Source: Symmetrospora coprosmae
Taxonomy: Eukaryota > Basidiomycota > Cystobasidiomycetes > Symmetrosporaceae
DNA: 64,000 nucleotides
Assembly (NCBI GenBank): GCA_008802785.1
Contig: VUYT01000007.1
Span: forward strand, 124,001 to 188,000
Direction of reading: 5' to 3'
Shown here one piece after another: positions 45,530 through 57,579 of the stretch. A program made the position numbers and the translations under genes. The notes under the pieces are model-generated. The model was not told where the DNA came from and made no database searches. It was given only the letters and a program-made list of their open reading frames with translations. Within the stretch, counting starts at the first letter, position 1. Each line of letters starts with the position of its first letter.

Positions 45530-47087
45530 ATGCTCTTCAACGCGGTCTTTGCTGCCGCTCTAACCTCCGCGCTTGTGCAATACGCTGCGGCCATTGACGG
45601 CAACTACATTGTCCTGGCAAATCGCAACTCTGGCGGAGGGGTAAGTCTATCGCCGACGCCTATCGTTCAGATCTTTCAGATCTTTGCTCTCGTCTCACCG
45701 CGCTTGGTAATCTCCCACCCCAGGCTCTATACGGAGGCGCACCGACGTGGAAGACCAGCGAGGCCGGCTGCCGCGCGACATGCATCGCAGACCCGCAGTG
45801 CAACAGCTTTACGTGGCACCGCCCCGCTTCTGGCAGTGGGACAGGCGCGTGCTACCGCAAGAACACTTGTGACTCGAAGGTCAGCCCGCAACTGCCATTT
45901 TCGAGACGCTCAGATCTGTAGCACTGAACCGCCTGATATCCCGGCAAACACAGGCCATTCTCCAGGCCGCGCCCAACGAGTATTCTGGCATCCTCTCGAA
46001 TGACTTCTCGCTCAGCGACTCTGGCTGCAAGGTGTAAGTGCCACTGGATGCAAAAGCGTCAAAAATGTAAAACTAATCTCTCGTTACCGTGACGCACGCA
46101 GCAAATGCGGGTCCTCTTTCGTGACGATCAACGACGGCAGCTGCTCTCTGGCGCCGCCAACGACCGGGAAAGACTATATTCGCTTCGAGGACCGTGACAG
46201 CGGTGGTGGTGTGAGTACAGCCGGTCCGTAATAGCAGTCTGGCGCTTGAGCTGACGGCTTGCATCACGTAGGCCCTCTACTACGGGGCGCCGATTTGGGT
46301 CTCGTCTGAAGCCACATGTCAGCAAGCGTGCAGCGGTGACCTGGCTTGCAACGGGTACACCTGGGTGAGACCGGCTGCAGGCGGGAACGGGCCGTGCTAT
46401 CGGAAAAACACCAATTCTTGCGATGCAGGCGTGAGTGAGAAATTTCTTCGTCAGCGGCAGGATCCTCGTACTGATACGCAGTCTTTCCGGATGGCCAGAC
46501 TCTCGTGCTCCCAGCCCCAGGCAAGTATTCCGGTGTCCTCGCGGGTACCAACACCGTCACCTCGACAGACTGTATCGTGTAAGCTTACGGCTGTCATGCC
46601 CCTGCTACAATGAAACCTCGGCTGACCTAGCTTTCGCTCCAGCCAATGCGGCAAGAATTCGGTTACACTGAAGGGCGAAAGCTGTACGATTGTCACGCCG
46701 AAGCCGACGAGTAGCACGACCGCTCAGCGCATCAAGCGCGCCTTCCAGCTGTCGAGCCTGAACAATTTCGGCCAGAGCTCTGCGCCTCGTTGCCCGGCGA
46801 ATCTGACCGCATGCTCACTGGGGCAGTCAGCGTATGCCGCTGGGGAAGGGTACGAATGCGTCGACCTGGCAGACGAGCTCGAGCGGTGTGGCGATTGCGA
46901 CAATGACTGCACTGCCATCCCAGGCGCGCGCAGCGTCACCTGCAGCGCTGGCAGATGCATCATCAACTCGTGCGCGAAGCATTGGCACCTTGTTCCGCGT
47001 GGCGATGGGCATTGCGAGCGCTCCAATCGACTCGACGAGCACCCGCGCCGCAGATTGGCACACAAGGCGAGACGCGGGGGCCTGTGA
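45530..47087 (+). CDS. secreted protein with two PAN-like modules and a CPL1-like domain
   Basis: Seven exons (45530-45640, 45724-45879, 45954-46033, 46102-46210, 46272-46434, 46482-46578, 46643-47087) give 386 residues. A signal peptide (MLFNAVFAAALTSALVQYAAA) is followed by two repeated Cys-rich units. Unit 1 reads NYIVLANRNSGGG, ALYGGAPTW, CRATCIADPQCNSFTW, CYRKNTC, EYSGILSN, VKCGSSFVTIN. Unit 2 repeats this as DYIRFEDRDSGGG, ALYYGAPIW, CQQACSGDLACNGYTW, CYRKNTNSC, KYSGVLAG, VQCGKNSVTL. This resembles PAN/apple folds, which bind sugars or proteins. The final domain YECVDLADELERCGDC, DCTAIPGARSVTC, CIINSC matches the CPL1-like pattern of basidiomycetes, including Cryptococcus CPL1, a secreted virulence-linked protein. 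Introns fall at matching places in both units. The C-terminal end is basic. Function probably at the cell surface or in the host or substrate space. Confidence 0.85.
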
Positions 47088-47501
47088 CCATCAGTAATAT
47101 CGTTGCAATCGTAGCCATCGTTACCAGTTGTCGGTCGGAGACCTGTAGCTGCTAGAAGCTCGTTAGAAGCGCCTGGAGCGCCCTAATCCCCAATGACTGC
47201 AAGGCCGAAGTAGAAAGGTGAAGTCTTTAGCTCCGTTAGTGTCTTCCGAAGTCACCACGGAGCCAAGGTGGTGTGATTCGTGCAGCACAGCACGCGGGTA
47301 TCCGGAAGCTAGTCCGCTACATCCAGTACTTTTTGGGAGCTCGCGGTGAGCGACGCATCATTGTGAAGCTGGCGGTCGGCATGCTCTGTCCTTGCGCGTC
47401 TAGCTTGATGCACGATTATGCCTCTAGTAACGCGTAGACAAATCAAGATGTGCAAGTCAGCTTGGCCGCGAGCACTCGACGGGCAGGTAACCCTCATCAT
47501 T
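47088..47501. other. convergent intergenic region
   Basis: 3' flanks of the secreted protein gene and p23. Nothing coding seen. Confidence 0.5.
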
Positions 47502-48786
47502 CTACGCACCCTCAAGAGGAGGCATGTCGTCGGAGTCAGCGGCTGCCGCTTTTCCCTTTCCCTTGCCGGCAGCAGGAGTCTCGAGCTCAGGGAGGTCGTC
47601 GTCGTCGCCGTCCTCTCCATCCTCATCGCCATCGCCGAAGTCAGGCATACCGCCTGCACCACCGCCGCCCATGCTCTTCATGAGCTCTGCCATCTGTTTG
47701 GCGTGTAGAGACGAATGCTTCAGTGTCAGCCGGTGTGGCCCCCTGCATGCTGTGTAAGACAAGGCAGCTTACGTCGGGCATGCCTCCTGCTCCGCCCATA
47801 CCACCACCGCCGCCCATCTGCGCCATAAGAGACGCCATCTGCACCGGTAAGAGCAGTCAGCCGCGAGGCTTAGTTGGAGCTTGCATCAGCAACCACTCAC
47901 GTCTGGCATGCCGCCTGCTCCGCCTCCCATGCCGCCGCCCATGCCGCCCATGCCCGCACCATAGGGGTTTCCGCCCATTCCCTGATCCATGCCACTGTCG
48001 AGCTCCTCAGCAGCATCCTGCTCGTCCTCGTCGACCCACTTGCTGACTATAAATCGTTAATGCAGATTATCAGTGCCTATGAACAGGCCCGAGCGGGGCA
48101 AGGCCCATCGAAGCACAAGAGGCCAATGCAGATGCGACTCACAGTCGGTCTTGATGAACTGAAGCTTCTTCTTGTCCTTTGTGAGACGCGGCCAGTACTC
48201 GATCTTGAGCTCTGCGTGCCGAATCCAGTGAGGACAGTCAGAGATGTCGAGCGACTATGGATGTGCAGGCAGGATCACAACGCGAGCGCACCCTTCTTCT
48301 GCACGACAATGTTGAGGCTCTTGCCGGTCAGGCTCTTCTTTACGCTGTCGGCGTTGACCTTGTCGAAGAGCTCGAGGTCGATGGCGTATTCCTTTGGCTG
48401 CTCGGTGTGGCCGGCACTGGGGTAGGCCTTGCTCTTGCCCTTGAAGACGAGCTTACTACCTTCCTCGGGGAATTCGAGCGTGTAGCTGTCATCGAGCTCG
48501 GCTGTTGTGCATCGTCGGTCGGTCAATCCGTCGATGGAAATATGCAGGAACCTCTGCGTCAGACGGTGCGTAGGGACAGCGCATGGTCGGACCAAGTGGG
48601 CAGACTCACGCGCTTCGATGGTGATGAGGAGGACGTTCTTGCTCTCCTCATCCTCGCTGCGCGGTGTTGGAAGCGTCCGTCATTCAGCGGCAGAGTGCGG
48701 TCGACGTCAGCGACCAGCGACCGGCAACGTCTCCCTGCTTGCCCTCACCTGCTTCGCTGAGCCCAGAGTAGAGGTGCGTTGGACAT
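47502..48786 (-). CDS. p23/Sba1-type Hsp90 co-chaperone
   Basis: Binds ATP-bound Hsp90 and slows its cycle. Start MSNAPLLWAQRSSEDEESKN joins a first exon of 38 bases (48786-48749) to the next. The CS domain reads VLLITIEA, LDDSYTLEFPEEGSKLVFKG, EYAIDLELFDKVNADSVKKS, LTGKSLNIVVQKKGA, then AEYWPRLTKDKKKLQFIKTD and FSKWVDEDEQ, the hallmark WPRLTK and WVDEDE motifs. The tail is a Met/Gly-rich stretch with several GGMGG units broken by three introns (each with MPD at an exon end), then an acidic block and the Lys-rich GKGKGKAAAADSDDMPPLEG end. The Gly/Met tail is expanded relative to human p23 and resembles fungal Wos2/Sba1. Confidence 0.92.
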
Positions 48787-49248
48787 GATTGCAGATGCCT
48801 TGTAGAGAGGGGTTGAGCTTGCAGTAGTGTTATGTATATGGAGTGTCGTTGTGCAACAGAGCACCAGCAGGCCCCTTCCAACTCCTGTGCCTGGCTGCTG
48901 CAGTAGTGGCCTCCCTGGCTGGCACGCGGCGGACGGTGCTGCTCCGTCTCGCTCGAGAAGCTTCTCCAAGGTCACTCTGTACCAAGACAAAACGATATAC
49001 ACACACTGGCCTGCACGTTGCAGTCGGATCCACTCCATCACACTGTTCCGGTTGCTATTACCTGCTTCTACACCGTAAGCCTCGTCAACGCGGCTGCGCC
49101 AAGTCCCCCTCTGCACGGCCCCGCTTTCGACACATCAGGCAGCACATCGTTTCTCGTACGCGACTGATGCAGAGCTTCACCTTCTGCTCACTCACCTCCG
49201 ATCCTCGTCCTATTCATCACCCTGGCGTCACGCTCGCAGCTCGCAGTC
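48787..49248. promoter_or_regulatory. divergent region between p23 and an acetyltransferase
   Basis: 460 bases between divergent start codons. Probable promoters for both; no recognisable element. Confidence 0.5.
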
Positions 49249-50195
49249 ATGGACAACCCTGCACCAGCCCACGTCTCCACCAAAGATGTCCCAGAGGACC
49301 GTGCCGTATTCGAGAGAATGATCCGAGGCGGCATGTACCACGCCTCAGATCCCTACGTGCAGAAGATCGCACGTCAGGAAGGGGCCAAAGTGCGCGCCAT
49401 CAACGCCGAGGCGGACGACGAGAAGCGAATGGAGTTGTTGCGCCAGTTCATGGGCCTTGGCAAGGAGATCGAGTTCATCTGGACTGGACCGTTCTTCGCC
49501 GAGTATGTGAGTATACGGTCCCGCTCTACGATACTGGTGCTGTTCGCAAGTTGCGCTGACGATGGCCGAGATAGGGCTTTAACCTGAAGGTAATATCTCG
49601 ACAGCGGAAAGAGTTCCGACAAGTCTGTCTTGCCGAGACCATTCGACGCTGACAAGCAGCGGCCCTGGTAACAGGTCGGACATAAGAGCTACATTGGGCC
49701 AGACTGCAAGTTCCTGAATGTTTCGCCAAGTGAGAGTGCCTCCATCTTACAGCGCTCCGTCCATGCGCGAGATTTCACGCTGCCTTGACATGACAGTCAC
49801 GATTGGCGACCGCGTGCTAGTCGGGCCGGGCGTGCAATTCTATGTGCGTTTGAGCACCCCTTACCGATACTGATCCTGGACAGCGGCTGAGCGTGCGGCA
49901 TACAGGCCGCTACACATCCCTTGTCGCCGGAAGAGCGCAACGGCATCGATGGTCCCGAGTACTCCAAGCCCATCGTCGTCGAGGACGACTGCTGGATAGG
50001 TGAGCTGAGTGCCTGCCTCGGGAATAAGTCTCTGGAGTTGACGCGACATGCATTACAGGAGGAGCAGCTGTCATCTGCCCCGGCGTGACCATCGGCAAAG
50101 GCTCGACAGTCGCAGCCGGCGCAGTAGTCACCAAGAACGTCCCACCAAGAAGCGTAGTGGGTGGCAACCCTGCCAAAGTGCTCAAGACTGTATAG
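49249..50195 (+). CDS. maltose/galactoside O-acetyltransferase family (left-handed beta-helix)
   Basis: Acetyl-CoA-dependent sugar acetyltransferase with a hexapeptide-repeat fold, normally a trimer in the cytosol. Exons 49249-49506, 49575-49589 (15 bases), 49675-49729, 49797-49843, 49906-49999 and 50059-50195 give 201 residues. The N-terminal Mac domain reads [20 protein letters not shown] and [19 protein letters not shown]. The helix begins [19 protein letters not shown], has [20 protein letters not shown] (catalytic His in ATH), then [40 protein letters not shown] and NPAKVLKTV. It is full length for the family. Substrate uncertain: fungal members are widespread and rarely characterised. 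The 15-base exon (GFNLK) is essential for the first strand. Confidence 0.92.
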
Positions 50196-50284
50196 AATTG
50201 CACAAGGCTCCATAGACAAGAATAGGCAGCAGCTAGTCGTACTATGATACGGAATGTAACGGGCCAGCAGCAGCACAAGCGCCT

Positions 50285-51802
50285 CTAGAGCTTGGACTTG
50301 ACGAGCGACTGCGAGGCCTGCAGGCACTTGACTGCCTCGGACACCATCTCATCGACAATCTGCTTGGCCGGCTTGATCTCCCTGATAACCTCGCTTGTCG
50401 CTCCCATGAGGAATGGCCTCTGCGGATATCGGGGTGCAGAAGACTCCATCAGCTGCATCCAGATCGGCCGAATCAGCATACACATACGTGCTCTGGGTTC
50501 TCGACGTCCATGCCGACCGCTAGCTTGCCCTGATCGGCCAGCTCCTTGATCTTCTCCTGTTTGGCCTCCCACTCCATGATGAATGGTGTCTTCCTGACAC
50601 GCAGCGGCCGTCCGGTCTGTGTCAGATACATCGCATTTGTCTCAGTACGAATCACGCATGATAAGCTAAGCAGAACGAGGTGCACAACTCACGTAGATCA
50701 GGGTTCTGACGGTGTCGTCGTTGCCCGCAGAGATGACTGCCTGCTGATGCGCTCGCGACGCTCCAGCTAGGAGGAACACGCAGAATGAGTCAGGGGCGCC
50801 ATCTAGCAGTGACAACGCCTAGACTTACCTTCCTCGGCGCAGATCATTGCCGTGCCGACCCAGACTGCAGCAGCGCCCTGTAAGCGCGTGGTCATAAAAT
50901 GGCCGTCAGTACAGCCAATGTCGGCAAGAGACGATCCGTTTTCTCAGACCAGCATACGTAGTTGAGCATGGCGGCCAGAGAGGAGCCTCGGTAGATACCG
51001 CCAGCGGCGACTACCTGCACAGGCTCGCCTGTAAGCGGGCTCTTGTGTTTTCGGCAAATGTCCACGAGCTCTGGAATGAGCAGAGTCGTGGGCGTGGCAC
51101 CCGTGTGGCCTCCGCCCTCCTGCAACCGCGACATTGTGTGTTGAGAAGAGGGTCAAGCGAGGCGGTAAGCGAGGCGGTAAGCGCGGCGAGAAGATCGGTC
51201 AGCCTCGAAGTAGGCTTGCGCAGCCAGAGGTGATCACGTACGCCCCCCTGCCCGCAGATGAGGTCGACGCCAGCCTTGATGGCCTTCTCGGCATGCTTGA
51301 TCGCTCCGCACATGTTCATGACCGGGATGCCGGCGTCGTGGAGACGCTTGACGACCCACTCAGGCGGGACTCCGACAGCGGAGATGAATAGACGAGCCTT
51401 CTCCTCGATGATGATATCGAGAAGCTTGGAGAGCCCCTCGTCTCCACCGACGTAGCTCTTGTTCGTCTTCCTAGCGCCAGGTGCGCCGACAAGCGGGAGG
51501 AGCAAGTCGACACCGAAAGGCGCGTTCTTGTCGTTCAGAGCCTCCTTGAGCTCGCGGATGTTGTCTCGAAGCTGCTGCGGGGTGTAGCCAACACCGCCAA
51601 TGACACCCAGACCGCCGGCATTGGTGACTGCAGCAGCGAGATCTGGTCCAGCGGCGACATTCATGCCTGCGAGCATGATGGGGTGCTTGATGCCGAACAT
51701 CTTGGCTGCGTGCCGGGCGCAGAGCGACCAGTCAGCCCGAACTTCCAGGCGCTGCCAGGAACAGAGCAAAGCCAACGCACTGATGGGGGTCTGCAGAGAC
51801 AT
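50285..51802 (-). CDS. nitronate monooxygenase (2-nitropropane dioxygenase type)
   Basis: FMN enzyme that oxidises nitronates such as propionate-3-nitronate to carbonyl compounds. Exon 1 (start 51802) codes MSLQTPIT and joins KMFGIKHPIMLAGMNVAAGP at 51714. Other landmarks: LAAAVTNAGGLGVIGGVGYT, NAPFGVDLLLPLVGAPGARK, EKARLFISAVGVPPEWVVKR, DAGIPVMNMCGAIKHAEKA, the FMN-binding GQGGEGGGHTG created across an intron, TTLLIPELVDICRKHKSPL, VVAAGGIYRGSSLAAMLNYG and AAAVWVGTAMICAEE. The C-terminal part includes IYTGRPLRVRKTPFIMEWEA. All main motifs are intact and the size is normal (about 350 residues). Several codons are interrupted by five introns. A detoxifying role is likely. Confidence 0.92.
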
Positions 51803-52245
51803 GGTGCAAGTGAGTCGAGCGTTGAACTTGATATGTGGCCTGCGCTACGAAGTTGGAACGGGTGGAGCAGAGGCGAACCCTGGACGTGCTGCTTTCGCGG
51901 CGTCGCTGGCGCCGGTCTCATCAAAGAGCCGTGCCGGTGCGGCAACCTCTGAGTCGCTCGCGGTATGCCCCATCCATCCAACCAGCAAGAAAGAAGATCA
52001 CACTAGGGCTCTTGATGTGACCCTCCTGTTTGACCAGCCGATCTGCAGCCCGGTGACCCCCTACGAGTAGCTTGACCAGTGTCGACGGGCGACCTTCTCC
52101 ACAGCTGTCCACGTGACACCTGCGAACGCCTAGGCAGGACCCCTTGAAGAGCCGTTGTGTGTTGCCTACGAGGGTCAGAGGCTGCAGACTGTGATACACT
52201 GAAGCTCTCGCACTTTACGCGGAGTGGGAACGGTCTGCTACATCG
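51803..52245. other. intergenic region between two minus-strand genes
   Basis: 440 bases holding the promoter of the nitronate monooxygenase and the 3' flank of UFD2. No supported frame. Confidence 0.5.
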
Positions 52246-55200
52246 TCATCCCTCCATCGTGGTATCGCCACCGCTCGGCTCGGCTGGCGCCTCCTTCAGC
52301 TCTGGCTGAGCCTGCTCGATCTTTGCCAGTCTGTCCGCTCTCCGCTTATCTCTCCATGCCTGAATCTCCCCTCTAAGCCTGTCGTCCCTGTCAATGTCCT
52401 CCAGCTTGAGCGGCGACCGATTAAAGGGATCCTGCTGCACAGTCAGCAACGCCTGCTTGATGGTGTTGAAATCGACAATCGTCTGCGAGGACGGCAGGAG
52501 GACTGGATCGTCCATGACCTCCGCAGTGAGCGGATCGAGGAACTCGTCCGGCGCTTCTCCCATCTCGTCCTCCTCTGCTTCAGCCACTTTGAGCTCCTCG
52601 ATCTTGGTAACCATCCGCCGCAGGATTTGCAGCTGCTGTTCTGTTTTGATGCCGGCGCGTGAAGCGATGCGGATGGCATTGTCGAAGAGGGCCTTGCTGT
52701 ACGAGCGGCCATCTTTGGCTGTCGAGACGACGTATGCATCGTTGTTGGCGAGATTGATGATGATCTGCATAATGTCTGCGAGCAACTCCCTCGGCTTGAA
52801 GCGGTACTTCTCCTTGTCCTGCACTCGCAGCTCCTGGCACTGTGGACCGGCAAGGATGTTGAGGTTGTAGTCCAGACTGCTCGTGAGACGGTCGACAATC
52901 TCGCCTCGCAGGAACGGAATCGGCGCTTCGGCAGTGAGCGTCTTGAAGAGGAAGAGGGACTCGTAGCCATAGACGAGGTTACTGTGGGCCTGCCCTTCTG
53001 CTGACTTCAGCAGCTTTTCTTTATCCTTCTTCTGCTCATCCGTCTGCGCATCCCAGGTCGCCTTGTCGGCCATCTCCTGCTGCAGATCGTGAATCTGCTT
53101 GAGCCGGCCGAGCGCCTCATCCATGAGGAAGGTCGTGTCGTTCAGGAGGAAGTTGACAAAACGGACAAAGTCCTCCTTGCCCGTCTCGGCCTTGAAGGCC
53201 TCTCGGTGCTCGCGCGTCTCCCAGATGAGGCGGAGGATCTTGCTGATCTGGTGGCGCACTTCGAACTTTTCGTAAAATTGGTTGTGCTGCCCCGTGAACT
53301 CGATCTGGCAGTAGACCGTCATGAGCGCTGGAAGCAGCCCCTTGAGCGCCAACGGGTGGTAGTTGAGGGTGTCTCCCAGCGTGCCTCGCGGGTAGCGCGG
53401 ACCCCACGACCGCGTGTTCCGGTAGAGAATCTCGACGAACTTGCCCTTGAGGTATGGGTTGTTGATGTAAGGGGTGCAGAGGAAGACGACAATGAACACG
53501 AGCAGCTGGTCCTTTTGCATGTCGATCATTGTTTGCGGGGCGTATCTGCGGATAATGCACATCAGTCGAGGCCTGTAACTTGCAGGTTCTGATGACGAGC
53601 AGGCTCACCTCGAGATGAAGAAGTAGAACTCCGTCACATCCTCCACGATGTACTCAGGGAGCATGCTGAAAGCGAGAGGCGTCTTTGCCGGTAACGATTC
53701 GAGCTCGACTTCCTTCATCGGATGCTGGCCGCGTGGATCAACCTGCCTCACGAGCCACGTCATGACGAAGCTCGAGAAGTTGGCCGCTCGCGCGATGAAG
53801 CCCGGATCGCACAGCTGGACCTCCGATGCGATGATTCTGGCGTGGTAGGCCTCGACCTCGGCCTTGTGCCGCTCGAGCTGCTGCCGATATGCGGCCTCCT
53901 GCGGGGTGCCATCGTACTGGCGGTTCTGCTCGGCCTCCTTTAGGTCATCTTGCATGTGTCGGAGCTGTCGGTACAGGTGCTCGTGCATGGTGAGTGCGGG
54001 GGCAAGACCGTAGTGCATGAAGGCGGTCGAGAGGAAGAAGATCTCCGAGATGAAGTTGGGGGATCCTGCTGCGAGCACGAGACTAGATAAGCAAACGTAC
54101 AGAAGCGCTCAGGAAGTGGATACCGCCCACCTGCGACTTCGGCTCCGACGGCATAGTACTCCTTGGCCTCCTCCGATGTCGCGTGAATCTTTGTCATCTC
54201 GCTGATGTCGAGACGACCCTTGCATTTTCTAAAGTACTCCACGTCGATCTTGTCGATTCGGCTGTACGATGCGTCCATGAAGGGCGTCGCAAAGTCCATC
54301 AAGACGCTGAAGTTGTTGATCATGAAGCCGTCCGACGACACTGTTCGCCTGTCTACCCGCATGCCATCTCGTCGATGGTTGAGCTTGACGATCTGTGCGA
54401 AGTGAGAGAGGACACCCTCGCGCGATGCTGGAGAGGATCGGACGACGAGGTTGAAGATGTTGAAGAGCAGACCTTGCAAAGACGAAAGGGTGTTCCGGAG
54501 CGCATTTGACGAAGCCTCAATGGCTTCTTTGCTGAGCGCAGATGGTTGAGCGAAGTAGGCTTTGGCAACGGAAGGCTATCGTGCCGAGTCAATGCGAGAA
54601 GTCAGTCAGCGTCGACGACGAGCCGGACGGAGACGCAGCTGCGAACACGTACTGCCGAGTCTGTGAAGCAACCCAGGCGGAGGAGCGGACCCAACAAGCT
54701 CTCCAACTCGATCGTCTGCGCCGGCGCTCCCGCGGGTATCCAATTTGGCATCTCGACAAACTAGGAAAGTGGGATTTCGTGTCAGCCCCTCGAGAGGCTG
54801 CAGCCAAATTCATGCTCGTGGCGAACGCACCATATTCGCCAACGCCTTGATTTCGGCGATATCGTTGACTGTCCGCACGACATTTCTCCATTCCAGTCCT
54901 GCCAGATCCAGAATCCCATCCCGTGATGGGTTTGCGCCCTGCACGGCCCTCAGCATTGCCTGGATGCTACTCTCCTTCGCGCCGAGCTTGTCGATAATGG
55001 GCTGCAGCAGCGGCACCCCCAGAACATCAACCAGATCTGCCGAGGACGCTGGCGTGCTGTAAACGCTGGCAATGTCGGACAGCAGAGCCAAAGCCTGGTG
55101 GGATTCGAGGACGAGCAGAGGGGAGGACTCGAGATTCGGCAATTGGAGAAGGGATGGGAGAAGCTCGGGACCACCTAGGGTCTTGTCGCTTGGCTGAGGG

Positions 55201-56233
55201 AAGAGACTCGGTTCCTGTAGCTGAAGTCCAATGCCTTCGATGATCTTCCGCTTGATGAAATCGAGCGCTTCGATCCGCTTTGCCAGTTCCGAGTCCGCTG
55301 CTGGCTTCACGCTGATCGGGCCAAGCCGTGCACGCTCCGGACCCCATCGCTTCCAGCATTGCACCAGGTATTCGAGGTTCGTAAGGCGGGGAGGGAGGCT
55401 TGCCAATACGGTGACGGCCACAGGGTCCTCGTCCGCCTCTGACATCTGCTCGGCGTCCATCGAGAGCCTCGCCACGATGGCCCGCTCCAGGTTCTCCTCA
55501 TCAAAGCGCATGCCAGCCTCCGATGTACTTGCAGCTGCGTTGCTTTCCCCATCTTGCTGCACCTCATCCTGCAGTTCCTGGTGGAGCGTGTATAGGAACA
55601 CGATTGACCAGTTGCTGGTCTCTGCCCGGGACTGCGAGAGCGTGATCTGGAATATGCGGGACGCCGTGCTGGAGAACCACTGCGGATAGGGGATCTGCAG
55701 AGCCTGCTGCGTCTGCTGCGATGGTGTCGCAGCGGATGCGGCTGGCCGGGAGCTGGTTGAAGGGGTCGAGGTGGATGGACGCGAGACCGGGGTAGAAGTG
55801 CCAGAGGTCGGTGCGGCCTTGGGCGTTATTCGCACAGGTCCTACCGAAGGCGCAGACGCGCTCGCACCAGCTGCTGTGCTGCTGCTTCCGCCGCCATTAG
55901 CAGCGGCGGGCGTCCGTGTGCCTGGCTTGGATGACGATGGCTTCGTGGCGGCGGACTCGCTAGCTGACGCTGATGCAGCTGCTCCTCTGGTGGGCGCAGA
56001 TGGCGCAGACGACGATGCAGATGCACCAGCTGACGACGACGACGACGATCCTGCTGAGGCTGACTGTGACCGCTCCAGAGCCTGCAGGCGCTCTAGCCGC
56101 TTGAGTCGGATCTAACGCGCATACGAGCGAGTGGCCAGCATCCGCGTCAGCATCCCTGCCTGGCAACGCCGACGAGACCGGGGCACACGAGAGCACGTCT
56201 CACCTTGTCTGCATCGTCCTGAGGGTCGGCCAT
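52246..56233 (-). CDS. UFD2: ubiquitin conjugation factor E4 (Ufd2)
   Basis: E4 ligase that extends ubiquitin chains on Cdc48-bound substrates. Start at 56233 (MADPQDDADK, 10 codons) then an intron to IRLKRLERLQALERSQSAS at 56112. A Ser/Ala/Pro-rich N-terminal segment of about 130 residues leads to IPYPQWFSSTASRIFQITLS and the large Ufd2 core: FIKRKIIEGIGLQLQEPSLF, LHYGLAPALTMHEHL region, IYRNTRSWGPRYPRGTLGD-type stretch, KFEVRHQISKILRLIWETRE, ALGRLKQIHDLQQEMADKAT, YKFKPRELLADIMQIIINLA. The C-terminal U-box reads EFLDPLTAEVMDDPVLLPSS, TIVDFNTIKQALLTVQQDPF and NRSPLKLEDIDRDDRL. Length roughly 1100 residues over about six exons, normal for the family. The N-terminal low-complexity part is longer than in yeast. 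Confidence 0.93.
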
Positions 56234-56396
56234 GGCGCAGATGCTGCTGTGGGGCCAAGGTGAGAGGAGCAGGCCAGCGCAGAGACCGGGCAAGCGGTCT
56301 GGTCTGGAGCGGCGAAAGTGGCAAAGAGTCGCATCGCGCGTCCGCAGGCAAGGAAGCATCATCACTGAGCAACTCTAGGACAGCGGCACAAGGCTA

Positions 56397-57579
56397 CTAC
56401 CATACAACATCCGCCGATACCTTGTACGCTCCGTCCATCCCGCCCCAGCTAGGCCAGGTCGCGTGCCACTCCCTGACGAGACGATGCGCCTCGGCTATGC
56501 TCGGCAGGCGTACAAGGAATTGCGCAAATACGATGGATGCCTTCTCCTCATATGCTCCTTTCTGCGTGTCGTACGGAGAGGCGTTCCTGAACGAGTCGGG
56601 GTACGAGTCCCCATCGCGTCAGATCTGTCGGTTCTGACTTGACTCGACCGCATAGCCAGCGATGGCTGGCCAGGGCATGGCATGGCAGACTCACCCTGTG
56701 ATAACGACAACGTCCTCCATTGGCCGCCCATCCTTCTCCAGACCGGGAGCTCCGACGATCTCAAACTCCTCCTCGGCGAGCCGATCGCGGATCTGCTGAA
56801 CCGGCAGCAGCCTGGGCAACCCGGTGATTCTGACTGTCCGGCCTGAATGAGTAAGAGTCGCAGCGACTCGCACGCGTCCGTCCTCGCTCAGCGCGTCTGC
56901 AGCGTGCCTGTCGTGACTGAGCGGAATTCGGTACCCGATGAATTTCGTGATGGGCATCCGAGTCGGCTCCACGAGGCTGCACTGCATCTTGACGCCGGGA
57001 TTGCTAGGATGACTGCGTCTCTTCGTAGCGTCCATCACACGTGCTGCGCTGTATGCGGTATCGAATTCGATGAGAGCGCGTCCTAGCGGTCTCAGGTCTT
57101 TCGCTGGTAGCGGAACGACTGTTGCAGTAGATGGCGGCGTGGGAGGACCTGAGGGTCAGCGGCGACAGAGCAGATGAATACGGCTGAGGAGGAAGCGCAC
57201 CTTCGAGAACACTCTCTGGGTTGCGCAGCTTGCTCGCTACAAAGCGCCGGATGTCTCCTGGGGTCATGTGCGGACCTAGGCCGTTCAAGAGGACGGTTCG
57301 CCGCTTCTCGTGAGCTTGCAGTCGCGCTTTCTGGCTCTGTGGGTGGTTGCTCCGTTCGTATACACTGCCATGTAGTCTGGACGATGGCCCTGCCTGGTCG
57401 GGGCCGAGCGAGAAGGGCCCTCCAGTCGAGTTGCGCAGAACACGGGCGAGGTCATTCGGAGCTTCTGCAGTCTCAACGGCGGACGAGGAGAAGCCGCGAC
57501 AGCAGCAGCAAGGGAAGCGCTGCGTTCTGAGTGTAGACTGCTGTATGAGCATCCTCAGCGCCGACTTGGAGACCTGCAT
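56397..57579 (-). CDS. probable mitochondrial RNA-binding (RRM-like) protein
   Basis: Three exons (57579-57201, 57148-56695, 56586-56397) give 340 residues. The N-terminus (MQVSKSALRMLIQQSTLRTQ) is basic and lacks acids, as expected for a mitochondrial targeting sequence, followed by CCCCRGFSSSA. A first RRM-like block begins RRTVLLNGLGPHMTPGDIRR and continues to GRALIEFDTAYSAARVMDAT, giving the RNP2-like VLLNGL and RNP1-like RALIEF. A second one reads RTVRITGLPRLLPVQQIRDR with a late VRLPSIAEAHRLVREWH. The third exon requires the acceptor ending at 56587; another AG upstream gives a frame that ends early and looks wrong. I do not recognise a named ortholog. The RRM reading is by eye. Confidence 0.65.

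Noticed and set aside
56495-56764. Frame reading SDAMGTRTPTRSGTP after the RRM-like second exon
   Set aside because: Uses an AG upstream of the better acceptor; it ends early and is Arg/Thr-rich, while the other frame reads a coherent FLVRLPSIAEAHRLVREW segment.
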